A stretch of DNA of 64,000 bases. It comes from Branchinecta lynchi. Its lineage: Eukaryota; Arthropoda; Branchiopoda; Anostraca; Branchinectidae. Both the position numbers and the translations under genes were made by a program. The notes below the pieces were generated by a model. The model saw only the letters and a list, made by a program, of their open reading frames with translations. It did no database searches and was not told the origin of the DNA. Of the stretch, positions 57,301 to 64,000 are shown piece after piece (positions within the stretch are counted from its first letter, which is position 1; the number at the start of each line of letters is the position of its first letter). Where the stretch lies: the NCBI GenBank assembly GCA_023053575.1, contig JAKZAP010000013.1, positions 22,437,070 to 22,501,069 on the forward strand. The letters are read 5' to 3'.

Positions 57301-59265
57301 ACTTTCATAACAATAAATAACATAAATAATTATGAACAAAACCGTCGGACGAGATCATCAATTTGTCTTTTATGAACGAAAACGTCAGCCGACCTTGCCG
57401 ACTTTTCTTTTATGAACGAAACCGTCAGCCGACCTCGCCGACTTTTCTTTTATGGATGAAAGCGTCAGATGACCTCGCCGACTTTTCTTAAATGAACGCA
57501 ACCGTCGGCCGACGTTTTGGCAATAAACCGAACCGTCGACCAACGTGCCTTTTGGGAACGAAACGTCAGCCGACGTCGCCGACTTGTTTTTATGAACAAA
57601 ACCGTCGGACGACGTCATCATCTTGTCTTGTATGACCTAGTCGACTTTCCTTTTATGAAAGGAGCCGTGTCACCGACATAACCGAGCTGTCGGCCGACGT
57701 CACCAACGTGTATTTTATCCATGAAAGCAAGGAGACCTTATTCTTTCTGGGCGGTGAGGGGGGGGGGGGGTAAGGGAAAAGGTTATTGCAAACCGTGTCA
57801 AATTGCATGCAAATTGAGGCAAAAGAAAGCAAAACCAGAAGCCAAGCATAAGTCCCAAACCAAAAGCCAAGCATAAGTCCGAACCCAAAAAAGGGCACGA
57901 TGAGGACGCCGTTTAACACCGGTGCCCACGGCTAGAGTAACTTTTGAAGATTTTCTCGTTGTAGCCGCATAAAATAAAAGTGATTCCTTTTTCCAGGCAG
58001 AATCGGATGAAGGAAAAGTCCCGAAGGACACTTCCAGACTTGCACACCTCAGCGAAGAAGATAGTGAAGCCGTTAACGACGGAATGATCTCTGCATCTGC
58101 GAAAAGGCTAAATAAATTGGCCAGAGAAGCTTTTGAAGATTATCTGTACGAAACTATGAAAACGAGAGACATTTTCAACATGACATGTGCCGACCTGGAT
58201 AAGGCTCTCGACGGTTTCTATCCTGCCCTTCGAACCAAGAAAGGAGAACTGATGAAGAAGAATTCTTTTCAATCATACACTGCTGCGCTTCGGCGCGTGT
58301 TCTTAGAAAATGAAAAGGGCCCACTAGCGAGAGTTGACATAAAAAAGGATCAACCGTTTCGTTCAAGCGTTAAGGTATACAGATATGTGCTTACGAAACT
58401 AAGCGGAACAGGAACTCCAAAGCATAGGAGCAGCATTTCTGGAGAAGACATTAAGAAAATATATGAATCGGGAGAGTTGGACCCTGACCATCCCCAAGGA
58501 CTTTTAAACAAAGTTTTGTTTGAAACTTTGCTGTTTTTCTGTAGTAGAGGAGTTGAGACAGTGTCAAGCCTCACAATCGAAATGATCGAAGAAGGGGTGG
58601 ATGCAAGTGGTAAACGCTATTTCAGGTTAGCAAAAGCAGGACGAGACAAGGATAACCAGGGCATGTCAGAAGATGACAGCCAAATGTCGCAAGGAAAGAT
58701 CTATGAAGTAGGGGGGAAAATGTGCCCCTATGAATCAATGAAGAAGTATCTATCAAAGCACCCTAAGGAAATTTACCTTGAAAAGCAAAAGAAAGAAAAG
58801 ACAATCCGTCTGTTTGTGTACCCTAAACAGGAAGTGAATGTGGATACTGATGAAAAATGGTATTCGTGTAAACCACTCGGACATCATGGCATTTCAAAGT
58901 TATTGCCAACCCTGAGCATTGAAGCAGGCCTATCACAGGCTTACACAAACCTGTGCGTACGAGGAATAGCCATCCAAACTTTACTATACAGCGGATTCAG
59001 TACCTTTCAGAAGCGACGCGTGTCCTATAGGCAAATTGATCGGACTACAGCTTTTGGTACGGCATCGGTCCTTGCAACTGATGTTCCATTAGGAAAATCT
59101 AATTCAGTGAAGAAAATCACAGTTACGGAAATTGACAGGAATGACGAGATTGTCGTCAACACTGCACCTGATGGTATGTATCCGGAAACACGGAATATAA
59201 TAGTAGATGCAGAAACTCCAAATTTCTACTTTGGTTCGGTAATTACAGCTCAAAGTAAAGACTAA
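47682..59265 (+). CDS. PHD finger - DUF3504 (Crypton-derived recombinase-like) fusion gene
   Basis: Five exons (47682-47863, 49598-49688, 52265-52505, 53657-53811, 57997-59265) join in frame (phases 0/2, 2/0, 0/1, 1/0, 0) into 645 residues. The 5' end lies further upstream, because a strong acceptor precedes the first exon. Residues 49-93 form a complete C4HC3 PHD finger (C49, C51, C63, C66, H71, C74, C90, C93) with CXXC1-like FMIGCDNC and WFHGEC. Residues 105-171 are Lys/Glu/Arg-rich. Residues 185-205 are acidic (DDDDSYSDDD). Residues from about 265 match DUF3504: FCSRGVET, KWYSCKPLG, AGLSQAYTNLCVRG. The expected H of HxxR is L, and no C-terminal catalytic Tyr segment is seen, so recombinase activity is unlikely. 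CXXC1's own CXXC zinc finger is absent. A chromatin-reader role is inferred. The exon chain is my reconstruction. Confidence 0.75.
47910..48251 (+). mobile_element. hAT-type MITE family C with 8 bp TSD, in intron of the PHD gene
   Basis: ATTGTAGC flanks it at 47902-47909 and 48252-48259. Ends CAGAGGCGTTACTAGC and ATCGTGACGCCCCTG. Interior TTTACCGACTGGCTGGTAAT, CGACTGTTT units and a G run near the right end. A stretch of about 29 A residues (48311-48339) lies 60 bp downstream. Confidence 0.87.
48655..49200. repeat. CGCCACACCGACAACT short tandem repeat, split by a MITE
   Basis: Units such as CTCGCCACACCGACAATT and ACTGGCCACACCGATAACTT occur at 48670-48752 and again at 49105-49200, on either side of a family C MITE. 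This shows a degenerate minisatellite with units of about 14-20 bp into which the MITE inserted. Confidence 0.6.
48753..49104 (+). mobile_element. hAT-type MITE family C with 8 bp TSD, full length
   Basis: CTCGCCAC at 48745-48752 and 49105-49112 flanks 352 bp. Ends TAGAGGCGTTACTAGCC and AGTCGTGATGCCCCTG (the ancestral terminus is probably CAGGGGCGT). Interior order is G run, TTTACCGACTGGCTGGTAAT, AAAACCGACT units, GCGGCGCTCCGCGCCGACTC, GACTGGCCGACAGC, G run, C run. Confidence 0.88.
49598..49688 (+). CDS. PHD-DUF3504 gene, exon B
   Basis: Acceptor TTGTTTACAG ends at 49597 and donor GTAAGT starts at 49689. It completes I61 and encodes residues 62-91, GCDNCEQWFHGECIDIGEEE then SKYIKRFYCP. This is the core of the PHD finger with C63, C66, H71, C74 and C90. 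Trp69 sits where the aromatic-cage tryptophan of H3K4me3-binding PHD fingers is found. Confidence 0.88.
49689..50439 (+). other. Intron sequence of the PHD gene, no other feature
   Basis: It contains a GGGGGG-rich spot at 50080-50105. No exon or named repeat recognised. Confidence 0.4.
50440..51120 (-). pseudogene. LINE reverse transcriptase C-terminal fragment
   Basis: The minus-strand frame 51075-50611 reads KNDVQLSGRTLCYVDEFRYL, then GFTFKSNLNDDLHVKELISG and LFRTYCYHLFALAL. This is the post-palm region (YLG and FxTYC blocks) of CR1/RTE-like ORF2. The downstream frame 50722-50525 continues it out of register. ATGAATGAATGAATAC at 50441 is the simple-repeat tail. Truncated and dead; inside an intron of the PHD gene in antisense. 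Confidence 0.75.
51659..51790 (+). mobile_element. Left-end fragment of the Helentron-like family
   Basis: TTTTTATGGCAGTTGCAGCC, CTCAAGTGCCATATACCGAT and GTCGGTCTGTCGGTC match the left end of the family. The body differs after about 51790. Confidence 0.5.
52265..52505 (+). CDS. PHD-DUF3504 gene, exon C
   Basis: A long T-rich acceptor tract ends at 52264 and donor GTAGGC starts at 52506. It encodes residues 92-171 and one base of D172. RCRKEDPTLQICYKKSK supplies the last PHD cysteine (C93) and parallels the CRECREKDP...YRHKKS region of CXXC1. It is followed by about 65 residues rich in Lys, Glu, Arg and Gln (KEREKEKQ-like repeats), probably a charged helix. Confidence 0.85.
52837..53005. mobile_element. 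Tc1/mariner-style MITE family N with TA duplication
   Basis: TA at 52835-52836 and 53006-53007 flanks CACTGTAAAAAATTTCTCCG and its complement CGGAAAAACTTTTTACAGTG. Arms carry GCAGTATTTGCTACTCGGAT and AGTCCGAGTAGCAAATACTA. Confidence 0.8.
53657..53811 (+). CDS. PHD-DUF3504 gene, exon D
   Basis: Acceptor TTCCACTTTGTAG ends at 53656. The first two bases (AT) complete the G left by exon C to give D172, and residues 173-223 follow. A VKQEE motif (compare exon A), DDDDSYSDDDMWEPPEKK and a basic TSRRK end are visible. Donor GGTACAG starts at 53812, and a MITE begins 12 bp later. Ends in phase 0. Identification rests on splice signals, phase fit and composition. Confidence 0.68.
53824..54079. mobile_element. 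MITE family K with 11 bp direct repeats, next to exon D donor
   Basis: TACAGTACGCT occurs at 53813-53823 and 54080-54090. The arms ATATTTGACAGTGCAGAACG and GAATTTTATTAGAGCTATAT are inverted at 53998-54050. The right end carries CGCAGTCAGCTTGGGCTGAA, the family terminus. Confidence 0.75.
54425..54640 (+). repeat. CGTCAGTT repeat arm left of the CR1-like LINE
   Basis: ACGTCAGTTCATC, TCAGTTGGGCCACACTTCAG and CCGTCAGTTGAAAC units. The complementary units are at 56420-56640, so a foldback-type repeat appears split by the LINE. Confidence 0.65.
54649..56370 (+). mobile_element. 5'-truncated CR1-like non-LTR retrotransposon
   Basis: The reverse transcriptase ORF ends in TAA at about 56088. An A/T-rich 3' UTR follows, ending AATAAAACTG and (CTA) repeats (56325-56370). 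The 5' part (ORF1, endonuclease) is missing, the usual outcome of LINE insertion. Direct target repeats were not found with confidence. Confidence 0.85.
54700..56088 (+). CDS. CR1-like reverse transcriptase, 5' truncated, open
   Basis: The retroelement frame covers about 460 residues from near 54700 without a stop. Motifs in order are NYRPISLLPVISRVLEK (RT1-2), FRRGRTTEMAI, FLDLVKAFDTVDHR (RT3), GVPQGSVLGPTLFLIFINDL (RT4), FADDTTLV with the catalytic aspartates (55246-55257, RT5), LNIGKSNFV (RT6), and KYLGINVD (RT7). A thumb region contains SSIWLG and an R...F...LW..L C-terminus. The open frame upstream of about 54650 belongs to flanking repeat. Catalytic residues are present, but without the endonuclease it is not autonomous. 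It lies in the last intron of the PHD-DUF3504 gene, same strand. Confidence 0.9.
   Translation, partial: ASIYTFNLGNYRPISLLPVISRVLEKCINIRIYDHLERHKLLHPNQFGFRRGRTTEMAISFITSIINEALDKKLRVAGVFLDLVKAFDTVDHRILIKKCEFYGIRGAMLDLLRCFLQNRQQYVHLQGFSSRKSLVNCGVPQGSVLGPTLFLIFINDLPDFVKSLPRITDFVDNGPTQVSTPLFADDTTLVCVAPTEQLLLSTLDAAMRKICEWLKINHLDLNIGKSNFVIFSRSPNFYPWITEIVSERGSIKRARFVKYLGINVDETLSFKDHVKSVSKTLSRNLGIMRKLKHIFPPYVLRLLYFSLIHPYILYCSSIWLGTFPSVLRPIRVIQNNAVRVFCDVGNRESMRSVYREINVMPAAGLRDFYTLIFIYKYYNESLPDCFAGIFYERSDVHQHNTRIRGNIEVPRLVTSRSSFSIIYRASKLWNKLSKGIKEIGNFNQFKSDLRTELLSRYTFETD
56420..56640 (-). repeat. CGTCAGTT repeat arm (inverted) right of the CR1-like LINE
   Basis: GAATTGACGGATC, TCAACTGACGTTTGG, GTGAACTGACGGA, GGTGAACTGACGTGTTGCCA and GACGAACTGACGTTAG are complements of the left-arm units. 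Confidence 0.65.
56870..57720. repeat. Minisatellite of CCGTCGGCCGACGTC / TTTTATGAACGAAACCGTCA units
   Basis: About fifteen degenerate units of 45-60 bp carry GACTTGTCTTTTATGAACGA, AACCGTCAGCCGACGTCGCC or close variants. A TTCATTCATTTATTTATTTC tail-like piece (57211-57335) interrupts it and resembles LINE 3' ends elsewhere. The open frames read through the repeats. Confidence 0.75.
57721..57996 (+). other. End of the last intron of the PHD-DUF3504 gene
   Basis: It has a G run near 57765, short AGCATAAGTCC direct repeats at 57840-57875, and the acceptor TTTTTCCAG. Confidence 0.5.
57997..59265 (+). CDS. PHD-DUF3504 gene, exon E (recombinase-like domain and stop)
   Basis: Acceptor GATTCCTTTTTCCAG ends at 57996. 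The frame is open for 422 residues to TAA at 59263-59265. After AESDEGKVPKD and an acidic LSEEDSEAV, the region from KRLNKLAREAFEDYLYE resembles the SAM-like N-terminal half of DUF3504/Crypton proteins. FETLLFFCSRGVETVSSLTI carries the first conserved Arg. FVYPKQE...KWYSCKPLGH and AGLSQAYTNLCVRG carry the second Arg. Known relatives of this domain include ZMYM2-4, QRICH1, KIAA1958 and one KCTD1 isoform. The tail after about residue 580 (KKITVTEIDRNDEIVVNTAP) is not recognised. Confidence 0.87.
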   Translation, partial: AESDEGKVPKDTSRLAHLSEEDSEAVNDGMISASAKRLNKLAREAFEDYLYETMKTRDIFNMTCADLDKALDGFYPALRTKKGELMKKNSFQSYTAALRRVFLENEKGPLARVDIKKDQPFRSSVKVYRYVLTKLSGTGTPKHRSSISGEDIKKIYESGELDPDHPQGLLNKVLFETLLFFCSRGVETVSSLTIEMIEEGVDASGKRYFRLAKAGRDKDNQGMSEDDSQMSQGKIYEVGGKMCPYESMKKYLSKHPKEIYLEKQKKEKTIRLFVYPKQEVNVDTDEKWYSCKPLGHHGISKLLPTLSIEAGLSQAYTNLCVRGIAIQTLLYSGFSTFQKRRVSYRQIDRTTAFGTASVLATDVPLGKSNSVKKITVTEIDRNDEIVVNTAPDGMYPETRNIIVDAETPNFYFGSVITAQSKD

Positions 59266-59279
59266 GACAAATGTTGGGA

Positions 59280-59600
59280 ACTAGTTTGCTGGATTTAATT
59301 TCTTACCTGAAAAACAATCCCGATTTGCCGACGAGAATTAAACTTTTGGTTTTCAGCAGACGAAAGTTTACAGAGTTTGATTTGGTTTTCTTTGTGTAAA
59401 AAATCGGGATTTACCGACAGGCGACTGTGTGTCCAAATAAAATCTCGGCTTGCCGACGACCCGTAAACTTTCGGGCTTCACCCGACAAAACTTTCCAGCA
59501 TTTGATTTGATTTTTTATGTGTGAAAAATATCTAGATTTGACGACGAGACTTATACTTTCGGGCTTCGCCTGGCCGTAGTTTTTTAGACTTTCATTTCTT
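59280..59600. repeat. Tandem repeat E-like array downstream of the gene
   Basis: CCCGATTTGCCGACGAGAAT, AAAGTTTACAGAGTTTGATT and CTTCACCCGACAAAAC recall the 10310-11085 array, in diverged form. Confidence 0.5.
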
Positions 59601-60150
59601 GTTTTCTTGTGTGTGATCTTTTGCCGGTCTTTCTCTGGATTTTAGGGGGAAGAAAAGAAAAAACGCCCAAGATCTTGAGTTCTTCTACCTGCAGCTTTTC
59701 TTGGTGTCCTTTGAGGCTTTGATCATCAGATAAATATGGCAGAACTATTCCGCATGTTAGCCATCGTATTGTTTGACAAACAGTAGGCTACTCCAATATA
59801 ACAGCTTGGAAGAAAAACACTGATTTTCTTTGAAGAAACCGCAGGGTGAACGCTTAGAAATAGCTTCAGACGGCTTTTATCGTTATGTTGTAGTCCAGCC
59901 TCTTGTCAATAGTTGGAAGAGCTACCATCTTTATTCGATGTGACGCTGTTGAACAACTACCATTTCATTATAGTCCCCTGTCAACCAGCTGTGGAAGTAT
60001 GTAAACGCAAACTAAGAGCGAAAAAGTAACAGATTGTCTTCGACTGTGTCCTGTTTAACTGGACTTAGCCTAATTTCGAGGGTATAGAAACTGCCTATAT
60101 TAAAACTGGTAGTATTTCCTGTTGATTGTTGTGCATGTGCGCATGTGCTT
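59601..60150. other. Spacer without recognised feature
   Basis: No coding segment or shared repeat recognised. A polyadenylation signal for the upstream gene was not identified with confidence. Confidence 0.35.
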
Positions 60151-60400
60151 GCTTATTTATTTTATTTATTTGTTTACTTCCGCCGTAGCCACATACATAG
60201 GGAAAAAACACACATTATCACTACATATTACACATAACCACATATGTAACATAATCGACAACCACCAGTTCATCACTCCTTTTTTTCCACAAAGGCAGTA
60301 AAAGTTGGAAAATTGGAGTGGAAGGAATTTGGATCAGGTTGTTATCTGACCTTAAAAGGCATCTTTTTAGTAACAAAACTGCTTTACGTTTCTAGTTAAA
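60151..60400 (-). mobile_element. LINE 3' tail fragment
   Basis: TTATTTATTTTATTTATTTG, GCCGTAGCCACATACATAGG and CACATAACCACATATGTAAC match 1441-1560. Probable minus-strand LINE 3' terminus. Confidence 0.5.
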
Positions 60401-60579
60401 ACGAAGGCATACGATTATTTACGAACATCGCCGAAGCGCTACAACGGTGCGGGAGTCGGTGAAGTTTTCTGTAACAGTTATTGTAAGTGACGTGTGTCCC
60501 ATTTATCGCGCCAATAGTGAAATTCGTACCAAGAGCAAAACAGTAAAACTTAAAACAAAACGTACGAAACGGCCTAGTA

Positions 60580-61005
60580 AGTAAGTAAGTAACGAATTTA
60601 TTTAAATAAAACACAATCATGGCAATGCCAAATTTGGGTATTACGTCAAGTATAATGCACATTTTATAATCTATACAATTAATCATCAATTCGTCATCAC
60701 AGACCTATTATAGTATATAAATAAAAACCAAAAACAGAACACGGACGTTGGAATAATATCACAGACAGCTACCACCATCATTATGAACTTTGGTGAAACT
60801 CGGAACGAAGCTTTTTTGGTACCGCGTATGTGTTGCAGGTACGGGGGACAACTTTGGAACCTTTGAACTTGCGACCCTTTCCTGTCGGTTTCTTGTGTTT
60901 TCATAAGGAGGGGGAAGGATATCCGATAGAACAGGATGGTGGAGGAGCTTAGGACCAACCGCTAAGCTCAGCCGCAGTCTCTGACTCTCAAGGGTTTCCA
61001 TCTTA
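60580..61005 (-). pseudogene. LINE ORF2 C-terminal remnant and 3' tail
   Basis: The minus-strand frame 61001-60759 reads METLESQRLRLSLA...TRYQKSFVPSFTKV, matching in pattern the 12189-12410 remnant ([10 protein letters not shown]...[12 protein letters not shown]). AGTAAGTAAGTAACGAATTT at 60580 is the simple-repeat tail. Only the last part of ORF2 is present. Confidence 0.7.
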
Positions 61006-61102
61006 AACTTTTTTATGAGAGCAGAATAGGGAACTTTGGGCTCACAACTTATTATTAGGAGTGCACCTATCCCGGATGTAATTTATTGAATATAATTTTT
61101 AG

Positions 61103-61323
61103 GTGCCATAATCGGCAGAATGAAGGCTATCATTCTTGATGGAGGATATGGCACAAGACCAGTGACGCTCAGTCGTCCAAAGCCTTTGATGGAATTTGCA
61201 AACAAGCCTTTGCTTGTTCACCAGTTGGAAGCCCTGTTGGGAGCTGGAGTATCACATGTGATTTTGACAGTGTCGTACAGAGCACAGCAGGTGGAGGATG
61301 AAATCTCTGCTATTGCTCAAAAA
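61103..61323 (+). pseudogene. Duplicate of GMPPB coding exon 1, signature motif damaged
   Basis: Acceptor TTTTTAG ends at 61102, a 17 nt leader precedes ATG at 61120, and 68 codons end in donor GTGAGT at 61324. It is about 90% identical to 4213-4439, with intact frame and splice sites. A 6 nt deletion removes L14 and R15 of [10 protein letters not shown], giving GGYGTRPV, and V7 is replaced by D. Those residues belong to the nucleotide-binding signature, so activity is doubtful. The remaining exons, if any, would lie beyond the window. It could be a pseudogene, or the first exon of a diverged second gene. Confidence 0.85.
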
Positions 61324-61439
61324 GTGAGTTATATCTATAAGAAGAACATAATTGATAAGTAAGAAAATCGACAGAAATGTTATTGAATGTAAAAAATGAA
61401 AAAAGGGTTAGATGTAGTTGTAGTTGAAAATAAAAAACT

Positions 61440-62525
61440 AAAATGCGAGAGCTAGTTTATTTTTCAATTTTCAATTTATTTAATAATAAAGCAAAACATA
61501 TCTCTCGTGGGCAGAGCCCAAATACGATGTTTTTGTAGTCATAAATAAAGTCATAAATAAAGATAGAATAAATTGTCAACAGATAATTTAAAAGGAAAAA
61601 AAGTAACAAGGCAGAACAATGCTAAAGGGCATTGTACTGCTTTACGAAGCTCGGCACAAAGCTTCTACTGTAGCGCATAGTGTTACAGTAGATTGGGGTC
61701 AGTTAGGGAACCTTTTCAGCCACTTCTCGGGAGGGACGAGATCTTACAGGAACAAAGGGTGGGGGAAGAAATGAACGGTACATGGGATGCTGGAGAAGGG
61801 ATGAGCCAAAGTTGCGGCATAGTTTTTCGCGGCGGGAAGAAAGGGATTCAATTTTAAATTCTTTGAGGTAAAAAGAGTATGGTAGGGGGGAACCGCCATA
61901 GATAATTTGCAGCGATCTCTTCTGAACTCGCTCTATTTTATCAGTTTCGTCTTGGGTAAGAGCAAAGTGTCAAACCGGACAAGCATATTCGACTAAGGGT
62001 CGGATGAAAGAGCAAAACATTAGCTTTAGCTTGTCCTTAGGAACCCGAAACTTTTTCAGTGTTTTTAGCATTTGAATTGCGCTGTTAGCTTTCTTTACAA
62101 CTGTCTTTGTATTTTCATGCCATGAAAGGTCAGAAGAGATCACTACACCTAGTAGCGTTATTTTATCCCTGATGAGCCCAGAGTCGATAGGAGGTTCGAA
62201 AGACGGCCGAGTTTTTCTAAGAAAAGAAAAGTTCGTAACCGAGCACTTATCTTTATTCACGACCATATTCATTTCAGTCGCCTCTGAGGTAACCTGGTCG
62301 ATGAAACCGGCAGCGTTACTTTTGAAATCCTCAGATACGACTTCCGCTAGGGACAGGTCGTCAACGTATTTCCATCTGTCCTCCAGCCCAGCAGCAATTT
62401 CATTTATCATGAGGAGGAAGCACAGCGGACCGATCACAGTTCCTTGTAGAACTCCACAAAAAAACTGGTGAAGAAGTAGATTTACCATTATTACAGGGAG
62501 AAATAGGAAAACAAAATTGGATTTA
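61440..62525 (-). pseudogene. LINE reverse transcriptase fragment with stop codon
   Basis: On the minus strand from 62510: FFCGVLQGTVIGPLCFLLMI, RWKYVDDLSLAEV (YVDD catalytic motif), VVNKDKCSVTNF, LLGVVISSDLSWHENTK and FIRPLVEYACPV. A TGA follows where CPVW normally has Trp, then HFALTQDETDKIERVQKRSL to SRPSREVAEKVP and a stop near 61710. It belongs to the CR1/Jockey-like group. Lack of the N-terminal RT blocks and the internal stop make it dead. A further A/T-rich tail extends to about 61440. Confidence 0.8.
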
Positions 62526-64000
62526 TTTTTATGGCACTTGCCCTTCTTCCAAATGCCACATAGCGATCGCAATCTCTGTATATCCGTTGGTCTGTCGGTC
62601 CAGGTTTTGCTAGTTTGGGCACTTCCACGTAGGTTAAGACGACGAAACTTGCCAGGCATATCAGGGATCCGACCAGATTAATTTGGAAATAGTCAGATCC
62701 CCAATCTGTGGGGGAGTGGAGAGAGGGGTAATCCGGAACGGTTGATCAGATTTTAATGAAGCTTGATTTTTAGAAAGACCTTGTGTCTTCGTGACCGGAT
62801 CCGGTGACTTTCGGGGGAGTTGGAGGGGGGGGGGCGACCGGAAATATTGGGAAAAGCTTAGGATTGGTTTGAAACTTTGTGGGAAGAACAAGCACAAGTC
62901 CTAGATACGTCATTAACATAACCGGACCGGATTCGGGCACTGTGGGGGAGTTGCTGGGGGGGGGGGGGGGGGGTCCGGATTTCTGGCAATTCCGTGAGTT
63001 CAATACTTCCTGATGGGTTTGGGCGATGAAACTTGGCAGGTGTGTCAGGGACTCCAACAGACTGACTTGAGAATAGTCGTTTCTCCGATCCGACCGTCGT
63101 GGGAGGAATGGAGGGATGGGGAATCCGGAATCTGGTGGCAGGAATAACTTTTCAACGGGTGATCGGATCTGAATGAAACTTTGTAAATGGAAAGAACTAT
63201 TGTCTCAGATATTCCATGTCAAGTCTGTATCCGATCCGATTCTTGGGGGGGGGGGGGGGAGCCGCAGGTGGGCACCGGAAATTCGTGAAACACTTGTACT
63301 CGAGGGATTGGGATGGAACTTGGTGGCGAGAACAAGCATTAGGCCTAGATACGTAATCGGCGGAGCCAGATCGTATCAGGACTCTGTGGGGTGAGTTAGA
63401 GGGTGTTCCCCCGAATTGGGTGATCGCGATTTAGGATAGTTCCAGATGCGCTGAGACGATGAGACTTTGCAGGCAGAACCTAATGATTTAAGAACCCGAC
63501 ACAATGCCATAGAAAAACTTCAGTTCCTGGATCCGACCATTTTTGGGGGAGTGAGGGAAGGGGAATCGGAAATTGACTTCCGTAGGTTGCGAACGGGTGC
63601 TCCGATTCGAGTGAAACTTATGGGTGATAAGAACTGATGATCTCGACGTGCAAAACATGCGTTCGAACCACATGCGGCCACGGTTGGGGGAGTTAGAGGG
63701 GTAGATATTCCTTCAGCACAAGCTGTAGCTGACTTATCCGTTTTGCATCGTCAAAGATAGTTGGAGGGTGGGGGGGGGGGGGGGCAGAAAACTTCTGATT
63801 TGCACAAAAACCAAAGGGATAGACCGAATAGGATGCAAGCTGGAGAGTACCGATTTTATGAGGCCTCAATTTGTTATTTGGCGTCCGGGTCGGATCTGAC
63901 CACGGTAGAAGGGGGGGGGGGGGGGGACCAGAAATTTCCAGATAGGCTATGCTCCGATCCCAGTCAAACTTGATAGACGGGAAGAGGAGATGTGAGAGAT
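62526..64000 (+). mobile_element. G-rich Helentron-like repeat, copy 6, runs off the window
   Basis: Left end TTTTTATGGCACTTGCCCTT, GCCACATAGCGATCGCAATC and GTTGGTCTGTCGGTC, then modules with GACGAAACTTGCCAGGCATA, GGTGATCGGATCTGAATGAA and GACGTGCAAAACATGCGTTC. G runs reach about 16. The module order follows 13375-15675. A K-family fragment, AGCTGACTTATCCGTTTTGC, sits at 63720-63750. The right end is not reached. Confidence 0.65.

Noticed and set aside
58175..58574. Minus-strand ORFs opposite exon E
   Set aside because: Shadows of the DUF3504 reading frame; no domain.
60396..60958. Minus-strand ORFs that could be a gene beside the GMPPB exon copy
   Set aside because: The recognisable part (61001-60759) is a LINE ORF2 tail; the others are antisense or tail sequence.

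Overview
The window is a piece of an animal genome, most likely an invertebrate, with very high transposon density. The evidence is spliced genes with GT-AG introns, an orthologue of animal GMPPB, a CXXC1-like PHD finger, CR1-like retrotransposons, a Polinton-type element, hAT and Tc1/mariner-style MITEs, and many foldback repeats. I cannot name the phylum from sequence alone. All homology calls are by eye from remembered family features; no search was run.

Two host genes can be reconstructed, both on the + strand. (1) GMPPB (mannose-1-phosphate guanyltransferase beta) has six coding exons between 4230 and 18805. All are phase 0 with canonical splice sites and together encode 361 residues, essentially the length of animal orthologues. 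(2) A five-exon gene at 47682-59265 joins a complete C4HC3 PHD finger resembling CXXC1, a Lys/Glu/Arg-rich segment, an acidic segment, and a DUF3504/Crypton-type tyrosine-recombinase-like domain that appears catalytically dead. Intron phases match at every junction. Its 5' end is not found. Two partial host duplications accompany them: a copy of the first exon of the chimeric gene's DUF3504 part (42854-42955), and a copy of GMPPB coding exon 1 with a 6-base deletion in the nucleotide-binding signature (61103-61323).

The most complete mobile element is a 3.86 kb 'mini-Polinton' (22923-26779). It has about 139 bp terminal inverted repeats with AG...CT ends and a 6 bp target duplication (AATAGT). 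It carries only the N-terminal/exonuclease part of a Polinton DNA polymerase, SAP-like motifs, a small putative membrane protein and a small possible OB-fold protein, arranged divergently around three 86 bp tandem repeats. It sits in a repeat whose other copy in the window gives a near-empty site.

Layout: 1-4.2 kb, decayed minus-strand LINE pieces and a G-rich repeat; 4.2-18.8 kb, GMPPB with introns full of repeats; 19-22.9 kb, MITE clusters; 22.9-26.8 kb, mini-Polinton; 27-31.1 kb, repeats and a foldback element with minisatellite core; 31.18-36.24 kb, a hAT-like element with 8 bp TSD and internal foldbacks; 36.5-42.8 kb, nested foldbacks; 43-47.6 kb, G-rich repeats and LINE ends; 47.7-59.3 kb, the PHD-DUF3504 gene, whose introns hold MITEs, a CR1-like LINE and a minisatellite; 59.3-64 kb, LINE remnants, the GMPPB exon copy, and another G-rich repeat running off the end.
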